DNA of 64,000 nucleotides, from positions 5,496 through 69,495 of the forward strand of contig QANZ01005551.1 of the NCBI GenBank assembly GCA_003254925.1, read 5' to 3'. This document shows, in pieces, positions 50,166 through 61,950 of this stretch. Within the stretch, counting starts at the first letter, position 1, and each line of letters opens with the position of its first letter. Under the pieces are notes generated by a model. The model was given only the letters and a program-made list of their open reading frames with translations. It was not told the DNA's origin and did not search any database. Position numbers and translations under genes: made by a program. The DNA is from Chamaecrista fasciculata (Eukaryota; Streptophyta; Magnoliopsida; Fabales; Fabaceae).

Positions 50166-50514
50166 CTTGGTTCATCTCTTTTGGTGCGCCACTTTATCTT
50201 GGGGTTCAAGAATTGTTCTTGAACATTCAAGATTCGTAGATTTGGTTCACGTAATCTCTTGGGAAGAAGAGATTGGAGGCTAGCACCTGGGTGTCTGCCA
50301 AACTGTTCGTGTGGATCACCGGCAGAGGAAGGACACGCGTTGCTGTGGACTTCTCGGATTCGCAAGTTTCAAAGCCACCGATTGAAATTTAGGTATACAT
50401 CTTCCCTTACTAGTATAAACGCAGTTAGTGGATCCTGGAAGGAAATTATAGGCTATACGAAAATTTTAATTTTTACACTTTTTCCGCTGCGCTCGTTCTA
50501 TAATTTCCCAACAT

Positions 50515-52129
50515 AATACCTATATAATTATTAAAAAAAATGTTATAAATTGTTTAACCATAAAAAATTGACAAAAATAATATTATAAATTTAAATAATT
50601 ACCTCGGGTTCAAAGAATATGCTAAACAATGAAGAGGTGTGTTACTTTTTGTCCAACGCTCAGTTAATATAGTGTGCACAACATTGTAAAAGCTTGATTC
50701 TTCATTTTCCTCCTTTCTCTCATATATATAAATAGCATTTTTTACCTTCTTAATAATTCAATCCCACATTTCATACACCAAATGAAAGGTAGGTGCATCT
50801 GTATCAGTGTATCTAAGAACATCATATATGAGATTAATAAAAGAAAGAATAAAATCAATCTTTTGCCACCAATTGTCACTCAATATCTTCTCTTTAACAA
50901 ATTCAACCTTCCCGGCATCATTTTCCTTGTAATAAGACCACCTTTCACTTATACCATCTCTTGTAGTCCATGTTTTACAAGTTTGAACCTTTTAAGAATC
51001 ACAATATTATAGGCAAATCTTGTAGGAGCCACATTCAACAATTTGAGTGGTACAAATGAATTAAAGATGGACAACCTCAAATGATGATTTACAATGAAGT
51101 TTTTTATGAGAGAAACATCATACGCAATTTGTGTAATCCAAAAACACTCTTCATAGACTAAACTGTTTCTCTCTATATATTTAGCTGCACAAATATTCTT
51201 CAAAGCAAGATTAAGTGTATGAACAACGCAAGGAGTCAAATAAGTTGTCGAAAATTCAGCTTCAATAATTAATCCAGATGCTCCACATACAAGTGCATTA
51301 TCAGTCACAATTTGCACCACATTTAAAAGACCAACTTCCATATTCACTTCTTGCATTTGTTCAGCAATATAGTCTTTATTTTTTTATCTGATCTGAGCAA
51401 TCTATGAATCTTAGAAACATTGGTCCACTTTCTGTCACAACCATAAAATTAATAATGGGTCTCCTTTGTGGATCACTCCACCCATCACTTACAATGCTTA
51501 CCCCTTTTTGACTCCATGTACTTTTTATTAGTTCCAACAACTTCTCCACGTTATCTCTCTCTTTTTCAAGAAAAGTGGTTCGTAACATAGTGTAACCTAG
51601 AGGAACATAGCCACTAATATAATTATTAGTGGCAAAAGAGAAAGCTTTGGCAAAATAGGGATTTCCCGCTAGATGAAATGGTAATCCTGAAGAGTAAAAC
51701 ATTCTAGCAGACTCATAATCTAGTGTTTCTCTTGCTCGAGTATTGAAGGAATCAACAAGAAGTCCCGTAGCCCTTCTTTTTCTTGATTCTATCGAAGGTT
51801 GACTCTTAGATTGACTCAATAGAGGTGGGAGAGGTATAGATTTTAACTTTAGAACTTTCACTCTTCAAAATAACTTCATCCTCTAATTTCTTAAGTTCTT
51901 CAAGTTTTAATCTTCCAATCTTTGCACAAACTCTAATTCTCTTTCCTGAAATTTTTAACAAGTGTGCCTTTACCCTAGTATAGGAACCTTTGAAAGATAT
52001 TTCACAAAAGCTACTAACAAACTCAAAGTTTCCACCACCCTTTATACTTTTTTTCTTTGTAACATATTTCAACAAAGGGTTTTCTGAGTTTTCTTCATTT
52101 TTTTCTTGAGTTGTATTGTTAGAGCTCAT
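50515..52129 (-). mobile_element. hAT transposon, N-terminal and central part of transposase
   Basis: On the minus strand from the ATG at 52129: MSSNNTTQEKNEE, a BED-like region (FCEISFKGSYTRVKAHLLKI), a central DUF659-type region (VSIVSDGWSDPQRRPIINFM), then VQIVTDNALVCGASGLIIEA and TPCVVHTLNLALKNIC, and finally ILTERWTKSNTPLHCLAYSL up to a splice donor near 50604. Frameshifts occur, for example near 51375 and 51850, so the gene is dead. The intron after it is where the old LTR landed; the rest of the gene is at 35825-36438. Terminal repeats of this hAT element were not found. Confidence 0.8.
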
Positions 52130-53640
52130 CTTTAACGTGACAATTAAACACCCTAATAACATTAAAAAAAAAAAGACAAATTTATCATATATACTAAGAT
52201 TGCAATTACATCTATGAAATGCTCAAACATTAAATATTTCATATAACAATAATTGGGTCAATAGATGAAACAACAACACAAAGGCTACAATACATATAAC
52301 CCAAACTCAATGGGAGACCAAGCAAAAAGTAATCAAACACTAGACAAGCCCAAACCACAAGAGAACAAACATAAAGAATACACTCCAAACAACATATACA
52401 CTTAATCATACAAGCAACAAGATAGAGAACTCAACAATTAGCCATTTGCTTACTTCTTTCATATCCATTATTCAAAAAGTAAAAATGAACATTCAAAATT
52501 GGCCGCACACGAACCTCACATGCATACAAAAATTATGATATAATTATATAATGGTCCCAAATTCCATGTCATGTACCCATCTCATATATAATTATATAAT
52601 AGTCCCAATCTCACATGCTCCTCTATTTCAAGTTTCCAATGCATTATCTAATATAAAAAGCTGCTTTGATGTACAGGAAGAAATCAATATGCTTTAATTT
52701 CCTTGTTCTTTCATTACTTTATTGTATTAATCTTGCCACTTTAGTATATATTAATATACTTTATTATATTAAATTCGTGGTTCTACAAGTTGATATATAT
52801 ATATATATATACACATTAGGGGTTTTGTGTGCCCGTTATATTGTAACGTTTGAATTGATTTAAAGTTAAAGATTACATAAAATCTTTATATTATTGATAA
52901 ACAACTAAATTATAATTTAGACTATGATATTCAAATCAAATACAATACTTAAATAATGTATGTTTTACCAGCAATATGATTTAGTTTGTGTGTAATTCTT
53001 TTTTCAAGATTCAATTATAAAACCGTTGTTTTAAAATTGGGAGAAATAAATAAGATTGAGTGAGATAGCCAAATAAATTGCATGGTGTAATTGTCAAATT
53101 ATAGAAGGCTTTTGAGATGGTATTAGATAATATACATCCAATAAAATTTCTGTAAAGGTTGATAGGCATAGTCAATACACGTACATTAATCTCATGATGA
53201 AATTATCTTTAAGGCATAGAATTACTATCCTAAAGAAGAAAATAATTTAAAATACATAGTGAAAATTCAAAATATATACATGAACTACAATCATTTTAAA
53301 TTCCTTTTACTTCACATATTACATTTCCAAATTTTCAGGTTTTGAAGGACATTGTTTTGGTTCATTCCTTAATTGGAGAAGAGTACATTTAGAAACGCTA
53401 ATAAAATACATGAAAAGATTAAAAAAACTTAGCGGAGAAATTGAAAGCCAACCCTGAAATTATATAAAATGATAGTAAAAAATGCTAGATTTGGATTCTA
53501 ACAGTGCACATTATTGCTTTAATGGAACATAACAATGGTCATATAATGATTTCAATTTTTAAATTTTAAATTTCTCTCATTCTCTTTAAAAGTAGATCAT
53601 AAAAAAAATTAAAAATTAGCAAGTAATTTAAAAGAAGATC
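52130..53640. other. AT-rich spacer
   Basis: No gene is recognised. It includes a (TA)n tract near 52792-52811 followed by attaggggttttgtgtgccc and ttgaattgatttaaagtt. The latter words recur near 55785-55850, so both are probably ends of one unnamed repeat family. Confidence 0.4.
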
Positions 53641-53765
53641 ACAAAAAAAAGTTATGGGACCAAATTGAGACATTTGCCAAAGTTATGAGACCAAAATTGC
53701 AACCAAAAAAGTTATGGGACCAAATTGAGACCTTTGTCAAAGTTATGGGACCAAAAGTTTACTTT
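53641..53765. repeat. Phased ggacc array, about 30-bp period
   Basis: Four copies of agttatgggaccaaa-type units have the gac core at 53658, 53689, 53718 and 53749 (steps 31, 29, 31). It is probably one arm of a MITE-like element. Confidence 0.75.
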
Positions 53766-53985
53766 AGCCTAATTTATATTATGTAAACATGCAACAATTG
53801 GCAACTCCATACCACTTAATGTTTAATTTTTATATTTAGTTTTTTATAATTAATTCATGTTTTCTTGTGAAAATAAAATTAATATTAACATTAATATACA
53901 ATAAAATAAAATTAATTCTTAATCTCACTGGAACTTCCATGATCCCACAAAATTTGCACAGTATAACCTCCAAACAGTTCCTTTT

Positions 53986-54051
53986 TCAAAGGCACTACGG
54001 TTTGACAATTAGGTTGAATAAGAGAATTGGATGTGAAGATGAGCATTTGAT
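53986..54051 (-). repeat. 66-bp flank copy of sequence inside element F
   Basis: Bases 53986-54051 are identical to 54313-54378, which lie inside element F next to its left arm. On the minus strand it codes [20 protein letters not shown] and stays open further into the flank (LFGGYTVQILWDHGS). This flank may therefore be a piece of a gene, which I do not recognise. Confidence 0.85.
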
Positions 54052-54105
54052 TATATATAGTACATCTAGTCCTCATTCATTCTAAATGTTATATTATAAA
54101 ATCTA

Positions 54106-55028
54106 GGAAGTTCTATTTTGGTCTCTCAGTTATGCTCAATGCTCCAAATTGGTCCCTCAAATCTTTTTCGTTCCATATTGGTCCCTCAATTTTTCAAAAC
54201 TTGGCACAGTTGGTCCCTCAAATGTTTACCATTCATTTTTCAGTTAAAAAAAAGACAAAATTGATTTTTAACTCCTAAAAGTTTGAATGTTTGCATTAAG
54301 GACCTTTTTATCTCAAAGGCACTACGGTTTGACAATTAGGTTGAATAAGAGAATTGGATGTGAAGATGAGCATTTGATGATACCATGGCTTGTCCCCCAC
54401 AATGAACTCATACTTCTTCTTCTTCGCCGGCACCGCCGGTGATCCATCCTTTGCCTCCAGCATCAGCCGGTAATTCGTGCCGGCCACCACCTTCGTCTCT
54501 CTCTTAATAACTTTCTCCAACTTCAAATGAACCAAACAGGGAATTGTAGAAATCGAGTCGAGTATTGACCTTGAAAACAAATTCGAAGACAACGAGAGGG
54601 TTTTTAGCGAAATCTTATCCCCAATCAAATTGGGTATGTTGCCATGAAGAGAACTCGATAATAGATTCAGAAATTCTAGATTACCCAACATTGTAATCGA
54701 AGTGGGTATGCTACCATTCAACAGATTTCCGGAATAATCGATGAGGATAAGATTAGGAGAGAGAGAGAGAGAGAGAAAGTTGGTTTTTGGTATGAAATAA
54801 ATTTTGGTTCTATTATAGAGAAAAATGCCCTTAATGAAAAAATTCAAACTTTTAGGAGTTAAAAATCAATTTTGCCTTTTTTTTAACGAAAAAAATGGAT
54901 GGAAAATGTTTAAGAGACCAACTATGCCGAGTTTAGGAAAACTGAGAGACCAATATGAAACGAAAAATCATTAAGGGACCAATTTGGAACATTGAGCATA
55001 ACTGAGGGATCAAAATAGGACTTTGGCC
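54106..55028 (-). mobile_element. Mutator-like element F with chimeric captured genes, perfect 9-bp TSD
   Basis: The right end gactttggcc and a slightly eroded left end (ggaagttc) are flanked by identical taaaatcta (54097-54105, 55029-55037). Left-arm cores lie at 54121, 54152, 54181 and 54213 (steps 31, 29, 32), the same as in elements B2 and C. Arms of about 200 bp surround a core built from at least three sources: a 66-bp copy of the left flank, a cystatin piece and a leucine-rich-repeat piece. No transposase. The exact target duplication shows a clean insertion. Confidence 0.9.
54308..54847 (-). pseudogene. Chimeric open frame: leucine-rich repeats joined to a phytocystatin piece
   Basis: One open minus-strand frame of 179 codons begins in the right arm of element F. 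Residues about 26-105 are plant LRRs ([24 protein letters not shown]). After [10 protein letters not shown] it becomes a cystatin segment with the QxVxG-like [18 protein letters not shown] and the KPWYH turn, with an inserted PAVPAKKKK. It ends with the 66-bp flank-derived tail. Both donor domains are incomplete: there is no kinase, no LRR cap and no cystatin N-terminus, and the Gln of QxVxG is Thr. The join is in frame over its whole length. Whether it is transcribed is unknown. Alternative view: a chance open frame across captured exons. Confidence 0.75.
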
Positions 55029-55037
55029 TAAAATCTA

Positions 55038-55700
55038 CTATATTACACAACAAGTCACCTATGCCATTTCTAATATTGTAGATTTTATAACTTATTGCAT
55101 CTCTTCAATTCGTCTCTAGAACATAAAATATGAAAGTTCATTGCTCACCATTATTTACCCCCACATCCCCGAAATAGAACAAAACAACACAAACGAAATA
55201 TCTCAGTCGACGAAAACAAAATACTAGATGTTGAAACATGGGTAAGCAAAGCAGAGCAATACAATTTTGCAACAATACAGTAATAGATGATGTAGAAAAG
55301 TTCATCACAATTTTAATAAATGTAGACAAGTTCCAAAGGATTAGATGTACCTTCAATAATTACTCCTAGTATTGCACCGTCACAATATTATCTAGAAGAG
55401 ATAAAAAATTGAAAACAGAGCAGGAATGACAAAGAAAACAAACCATTGTTATTTCATGGGTCACTAAAATAAACCCTTAAAGCATCTTATAACTCACCAA
55501 TTATTAGCGATAATGGAGACCAAGACTGTGGAGAAAATAGAAAAAAAGAGTATTGAGAGTGATTGAGTTTGTAGTATGGGAAGTAGAGAGGGAGAGCGGT
55601 TGCTGCATCGCGTTCATCTTTACAGTTTGTTTTTAATTTTTTTGAAGAAGTGGGAAGGAATAGTGGTTGCACGGAAATTACAAATTGGTACATAGGTGTT
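55038..55700. other. Spacer, no gene recognised
   Basis: AT-rich DNA with a few short frames that have no family signature. Confidence 0.4.
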
Positions 55701-56160
55701 TAGTTTTTAATTTATTTTTGTATTTCTTAATTCATTATTTTTGACCGACCAAAAGCACCCCTAGACATATAATAGTACTAGGGGCTTGGCGTGCCCTAAC
55801 GGGCACGCCAATATGCATATAACATTTGAATTGATTTAAAGTTGAAGATTATATTAAATTTTTATATTGATAAAAGAGTAAGTTTGGGACCAATTTGAGA
55901 AATTATACAAATATGTAAGACTCATCTAAAATAAATAAAATATTTAGGACCAATTTGAAATTACCTCATATGGGAGAGTGAGTGGTGACATTTTTTAATT
56001 TTTAATTGTTTTTTGCATTTTTTTAATTCATTTATTTTTTTAAAGAAGTGGAAGTGAGCGAGAGAGAGTAGTGATTTTTTTTTTCTTTTTTAATTTTTTA
56101 ATTCATTATTTTTGACCAACCATAAAGGGGTGGAGCCATATAATATAATATAGATATAGA
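55701..56160. repeat. Two adjoining copies of an unnamed dispersed repeat end
   Basis: The words attcattatttttgaccgacc (about 55731) and attcattatttttgaccaacc (about 56100) recur, each followed by a short tail ending in a run of ta. Between them lies a strong hairpin, ggcgtgccc-taac-gggcacgcc (about 55788-55808). This could be the junction of two Helitron-like or other non-autonomous copies, but no diagnostic end is certain. Confidence 0.4.
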
Positions 56161-56466
56161 TATAAATTGCTCTTCCACAATAAGAAAGCAATATGCTTTG
56201 GTCAATATGCTTGATTTCTCTCACCTCATTACTTTCAATACTTTAACTTTTCCTAAAAGATGATTGATTTCATTAGCAAACATGAGTTTAGTACAACAAG
56301 GATATATAGCATACATAACCTGAACAAGGATATATATCGACAAATACGAAGTAATACAAAACCAGAGTCTCATTTTTAATATGTAATTGACCAAAGTTCC
56401 AAATTTGTAGCATACATAACCTAAACAATGAACAAATATAGCATACCTTATTGAATGCGTTCAGAA

Positions 56467-56570
56467 AAAATGAGTGATGATGAACAACGATGACCAATAG
56501 TGCACGACAATGAACGGCGGTGAACAGCGCCGAATGACGATGAACAACAGTGAATGACAGTGAACAAAAG
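56467..56570. repeat. Degenerate gtgaacaac/gatgaacaac minisatellite
   Basis: About nine short degenerate units such as gatgaacaac, gtgaacagc and gtgaatgac follow one another just left of the MITE-like element. No coding meaning. Confidence 0.6.
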
Positions 56571-56577
56571 TTACTAA

Positions 56578-57600
56578 GGGTGTGTTTGGATTAGAAGTAG
56601 GTAATGAAATGATGATTTTATGTAATGAAATGGTAATGAGAAAATTATGTAATGAAAATGTAATGAAAATGGTGTTTGGATTAGTTTGAGATGTAATGAA
56701 AAAAAATAGGATGTGAAATTATGAAAAAGGGTATGTAATGATTGTGGTTNNNNNNNNNNNNNNNNNNNNNNNNNNNNNNNNNNNNNNNNNNNNNNNNNNN
56801 NNNNNNNNNNNNNNNNNNNNNNNNNNNNNNNNNNNNNNNNNNNNNNNNNNNNNNNNNNNNNNNNNNNNNNNNNNNNNNNNNNNNNNNNNNNNNNNNNNNN
56901 NNNNNNNNNNNNNNNNNNNNNNNNNNNNNNNNNNNNNNNNNNNNNNNNNNNNNNNNNNNNNNNNNNNNNNNNNNNNNNNNNNNNNNNNNNNNNNNNNNNN
57001 NNNNNNNNNNNNNNNNNNNNNNNNNNNNNNNNNNNNNNNNNNNNNNNNNNNNNNNNNNNNNNNNNNNNNNNNNNNNNNNNNNNNNNNNNNNNNNNNNNNN
57101 NNNNNNNNNNNNNNNNNNNNNNNNNNNNNNNNNNNNNNNNNNNNNNNNNNNNNNNNNNNNNNNNNNNNNNNNNNNNNNNNNNNNNNNNNNNNNNNNNNNN
57201 NNNNNNNNNNNNNNNNNNNNNNNNNNNNNNNNNNNNNNNNNNNNNNNNNNNNNNNGAGAGAGAGGGGGTGAATAAGAAAAAGAGGAAGAAAAAAGAAAAA
57301 ATGATGAGTGGAGAGAGAAAGTTGTAAGTGTAATAAATGAGGGTATTGAAAATTACTATTTTGCTAAATAGTTTTTTTATATTTGTATTAGAGTATAGGT
57401 AATTATAGGTATTTGAGTAGGGGTATGTTAGTAATTGGATATGAAATATGTAATGAAATGAGTTTGTAATGAAGTGATATTTTTGTAATGACTTTATAAT
57501 TGAAAAACAAACACCCATATAGCACTGTAGCTTAAGTTATGTAATGAAAATGGAGATAATGAAAAGATAATGAAAATATAATGTTAAGCCAAACAAGCCC
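56578..57600. mobile_element. MITE-like element with TAA target site, contains gap
   Basis: The left end gggtgtgtttggatt and right end ccaaacaagccc are inverted partners, each next to TAA (56575-56577, 57601-57603). This fits a PIF/Harbinger-type (Tourist-like) element. gtaatgaaa words recur many times on both sides. A second inner end (aaacaaacaccc, about 57504-57515) suggests one copy inside another. About half the element is unknown (N). Confidence 0.5.
56750..57255. other. Assembly gap of 506 N
   Basis: Unknown bases inside the MITE-like element. The right border is a GA-rich tract. Long frames that span it are artefacts. Confidence 0.97.
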
Positions 57601-57603
57601 TAA

Positions 57604-59635
57604 GAAACTGTTATCGAAAGCAATATGAGCTTTTCCTAATATAAAAAATTAATTTTCTAGATTAAAAAATTTACATTTAAGATCAAGTTGGGCCGAAGCC
57701 ATGTCCAAGCCGTTACAAGCCGCTAAACTAACCTGACACGTCGAGACATAAGGCAAATACGTGTCGTACGCATGTCGCACGCGCGTCCGTGTCGGACACG
57801 ACATTGAAATGGCCTGTTTGTGCTTCCTAGTTGATTAGTTGTATATTAAAACTTTTTTTTCCCATAAAATAACCGATCAATATATAAAAGGGGTTGTAAA
57901 ACAAAATTTGTCATTGGAGATTTTAATTGTTGATCATCTATATTGAACTCATAATCTAAACTGATTTGTTGTTGAAAGTTTTTCTTTTATTTTTTTATAA
58001 TAGTGTTGAGATTCATTCTTTAATACAATTTAAATATGCTCCTAAATTTATTAATACTAACCTGCCGGGCATACATGGTGTGACGAATCTAAGTACTCAT
58101 GCGAAGATTCGATCACAAACTTGAACACATATCTACATATCAACATTGCTCACAGCAAATAACACCAATGGAGAAGAACATAGAGATCGAAGGAGATCCA
58201 CATAACTCCGAAAAATAGAACTTTTCCTCAAGTTATCATCCTCACGTTTTTCTCTCTTAGAGAATGCAAGTGTTAATTATTATGATGAATGTATTAGATA
58301 ATGGGGTAAGTCAATTATTTCACTATCTCCTAAATATCTTTTCAAGTAATAAAATATTATTTGAATAAATATTCTCATTATTCTCTCTCACTTTCCTCAC
58401 GATCCCCAACAACTCAAAATATAATGAATTAATTAATTAAAATAATTAATACAATAAATAATAATAATAATAAATATTATATAGGTAATGATGATTAAGC
58501 ACAATAGTTTATTACATTAATGTAAATGGAAATATTGCACATGGGTTGTTTCATTCTGTTAGTATGAGTTGACCATATTTGGTGAGGTGTCCTTATTGAT
58601 GACATTTTGGACTAGTATCCTAGATACACGTCCAAATCACCCATAAAATATATCCGACATCCATCGAATACCGGATATCAGAAAGGGTACGAGAAGTGAA
58701 AAATAAAAAAATTATCGAATATCAGGTGGATACAGATATTACTTTAACTATCCCGTATCCGTCCAAAATGTACGGAGAATTAGAGTAATTGGTATCTGAT
58801 ACCCTATAATATAAATATTTTTTAAATTTTTTTATTACATTTTTAATTATTTTATTCTAATTAACGGATATTGGTTATAGGATACCAGATATATCCAATT
58901 TTTGAATTAGAATATCCTATCCTATATCTTATATCCATTATGGTTTGATAATTTTTTCCTTATAGTAGGCCAATTTTAATCTCCATAAAGTCAACTTGCA
59001 AGACATCCAACCAACTCAAATATATATATATATCGATATAAAATCGCATATTGATCATATTTAAATTTATACACTTTAGCGTAATTATATTAAAGATTAA
59101 ATTAAATAATTATATACAAACCTATTTTCTACGCCTTTTCCAAACATTTTCAACAATCACGTTTGATATCAACTATAGTCTTTTAAAGTATAAAACCTTA
59201 GCTAAAGTTAATCCCAAAAATGGTATCACAATTCTGGACTAAATCGACTTGACTTGTATACATCGAAATGAGAAGTCAGGACGAAATGAGAAGTCACACC
59301 TAGGAATCACATCGAATGAGAAAAATAGGTCGCGAAAGACCAACTTACGAAAATAAGACACTATCAAAAATTTGTCAAAGAACCACGGTACTTGGTACAA
59401 CCATTAAATGGAAAATTAAACGGTAGTTTCCAACGTATGTCCTTGACTTTTGAAGACACTCCACGACCAATGTAGTAAATCTTTTTGCCACACTTATTGT
59501 CATTATCGTATAAGTTGCAAGAATACTTAGAAAAGACACATATGCCTTCAAAGAAACAATTAAATTGATATTGAGCTGTTACAAGACCAATTAATAAAAT
59601 CCTTTCCCACCAACTGTCATTGACTGATTTATCTG
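57604..59635. other. AT-rich spacer with repeat debris
   Basis: No gene is recognised. A GC-rich patch (about 57690-57810) with gtgtcgtacgcatgtcgcac and gtgtcggacacgac resembles a dispersed plant repeat. At about 58620-58930 ggatatc/gatacc words recur in both orientations, another unnamed low-complexity repeat. Confidence 0.45.
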
Positions 59636-60741
59636 CTAAGTGCCAAACTTCATACGATAAACAGGAACCTCACCAAAACGAGATACTGCTACAATTGCCA
59701 GGGAGTTGTTTGTTGATGATAGTTTCCATGCCTTATTACAATTATCATTAGGCATCGCAAACGTAGAAACTCATTCTTTACGACATCGAAACGAACAATG
59801 TGCAGATCTTTCTCATGGTTATTGTTTACACCATCAATGAACCAATAGATCTTCCCATCGATATGGATATTTGGTTCGTAAAGTGACTTAATATCATGTT
59901 GACAAAATTGAGGGGTAGACCAACTACGTGAAGTAGTTGAGAATGTAGACATCCATGATTGTTCTGACTTGACAAATGTTTTCCACATCAATATAATAAC
60001 ATATGATTTGATATTAGCATTATATGCAAAAGAAGATCTGACAAAGTCTGCATATTACCGAAAACGAAAATTTAGATATTAGTAATATAATTTATTTACA
60101 TATTGTACGAAGAATATAAATGTTGTATCACAGTGTAAAAAATGAAAATAAACTTACTGATATCAACTTCATTGGTAGGAGACTTCATATTCATTATTTG
60201 CCCTGTGACAGGATTGGATATGAAAAAAAAAAAAGCTTTGACTTGCTTTGATCGGATTGCAAACAAATTAGACCATCAATTGATCCTAAGACACACAACT
60301 TCACTGATTGATGAAATCTTACTTGTGGAATAATCTGTTGCCATTTTTCTTTGTTCATGTAACTCTTGGAGATAGTAATAAAAATTCTATATTGATCAAG
60401 ATAATGACTGAAATCGATAGTAAGAAGATGATATTCCTTGTTTTCTTTAGAAAATTTATTATAATATAACGCAAAGTCCTTGTCACACACTACTATCCCA
60501 ATTTTTGCACACCCTTCAGATTTCATAAAGTTCTTGTATCAGTCGTTAATATTGACATAATTGTGTGCATCATATCAGCAGGTAACTCGTAATCACCCAA
60601 ACGAAATAGAGCATCCATGGAGTCATTGGAAAGTTCAAACAGAACAAACATATCACACATGAATTTAAATAAAATTATAAATCTAAACGATTTGGACTTG
60701 TTAGTATACCTTGATGAATACGGAACTACAATGTAAGCCAT
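59636..60741 (-). pseudogene. F-box-type gene, copy 1, decayed
   Basis: Pieces on the minus strand: a tiny first exon (MAYIVVPYSSR, from 60741), an F-box-like start LGDYELPADMMHTIMSILTT, then HLLTIDFSHYLDQYRIF, a SIDGLICLQ...NPVTGQ region, an intron near 60050-60160, and SEQSWMSTFSTTSRSWSTPQ, NIHIDGKIYWFIDG, FDVVKNEFLRL and a last piece AIVAVSRFGEVPVYRMKFGT. The order (F-box, GLICL, WNP-like, W-S-x-x-F, IYWL, F-x-F-L) matches plant F-box proteins with an F-box-associated region, which select targets for SCF ubiquitin ligases. Frameshifts near 60530, 60190 and 59750 break the gene, so it is probably dead. Copy 2 lies 1.2 kb upstream. Confidence 0.6.
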
Positions 60742-61950
60742 TACAAAGAATACACAGAGACCTTGTTAGAAAGAGTTTTTCGACTCTAGCGTTGATACGT
60801 AACATAGTAAAAGATCCCAAACACGTAAATTTATGGTTGGATGTAAGGCGTGACTAATTAATGACATTGTTTCAAAGATATTAACTAATAAATACAAATT
60901 GATTGCATTAGTTGGGTCGTATCTGTTTATCCACGTAAATCTGGATGAGACGTAATTTATTGAATATAAACAATTTCGTTTGTAACCAAAATGGAATTAT
61001 TGAAATATTCCTAATAAACATGATGCAATTAACACTACGACACAATCAGTTTACATAAAATTGATTGTGATTACTAATCATCTATAAAGTAAATAACCTA
61101 ATAGAAATTAATTATTTTATTCCTTTTAAAGAAAAACGCCAAATTGTACAGTAGTAAAATTTTGCAACGCTACATAATAAAGAAGTTAACGCATAATTTA
61201 TATTGATGTAGTAGTGGTGAAATAGGTATATGTCTACTTCACTTATTAAATCTTCTATAATTTGGACAATTACTTCATGTCACTGTATGAAAAATCTTCA
61301 ATATTTTCAAATTTAAATTCAAACTAAAAAAGAAGAAGCAAAGACCGTCGACTAAAAATAAAAGTATGCGTCCGTACTTATATTTCATACAATATGGTTC
61401 AGTGTTATATTAATTTATAAATAACATCAAGTTCAAATTTTTATGAACATTTCTCTATTTGTTACATTATAATTATTAAAAAAAATACTACGAATATAAT
61501 TGAAATCACAATTGGTAATACTTTGTTGTGGAATTAAACAACATTTTATACTCTTGCTTTACAATTGAAATTATATTGAACATGTCATATTTCATTTAGA
61601 AAAATAAAATGAACAACAATTAAACTTTAATTTGTTCATCATGCTATCATCTATTTTGTTGTTTACCATTAAATTTTTAATAAGGTTGGTTTTCTACTCA
61701 GCAGTAATAACTTGTGATATTTATTTTTATTTCATTCGACACGATTAAAATTTTTTGGCGATCTTTATTATCTTTTTCAGAATATTAATATTGAAAAGTG
61801 TTTAATGATTAATTTAAACTATATTATTTTAAAGTGTATAATATGAATAGATACGGAGTCATAATGTTTAATAGATCAATAAATACTAATTTATTTAGTA
61901 AGAGGCTAATGCAGTAATACAACTTATGTATGTCTGCTTTTGATACATAC
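60742..61950. other. Spacer between the F-box-like copies
   Basis: Very AT-rich; no gene, long repeat or RNA gene is seen. Confidence 0.5.

Larger units (their letters stand above)
36439..50514 (+). mobile_element. Old solo LTR (copia-like), split by two later insertions
   Basis: A single LTR-like unit with ends tgttgg and ccaaca is flanked by taata at 36434-36438 and 50515-50519. Its own sequence is in three parts (36439-37131, 46826-48059, 50166-50514; about 2.3 kb) and is related to the LTRs inserted in it but lies in the opposite orientation. No internal region belongs to it, so it is a solo LTR left by recombination. It inserted into the hAT transposon first and is clearly the most diverged of the three. 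Confidence 0.85.

Noticed and set aside
56574-57518. Long frames through the N gap
   Set aside because: Mostly unknown bases; no protein can be claimed.
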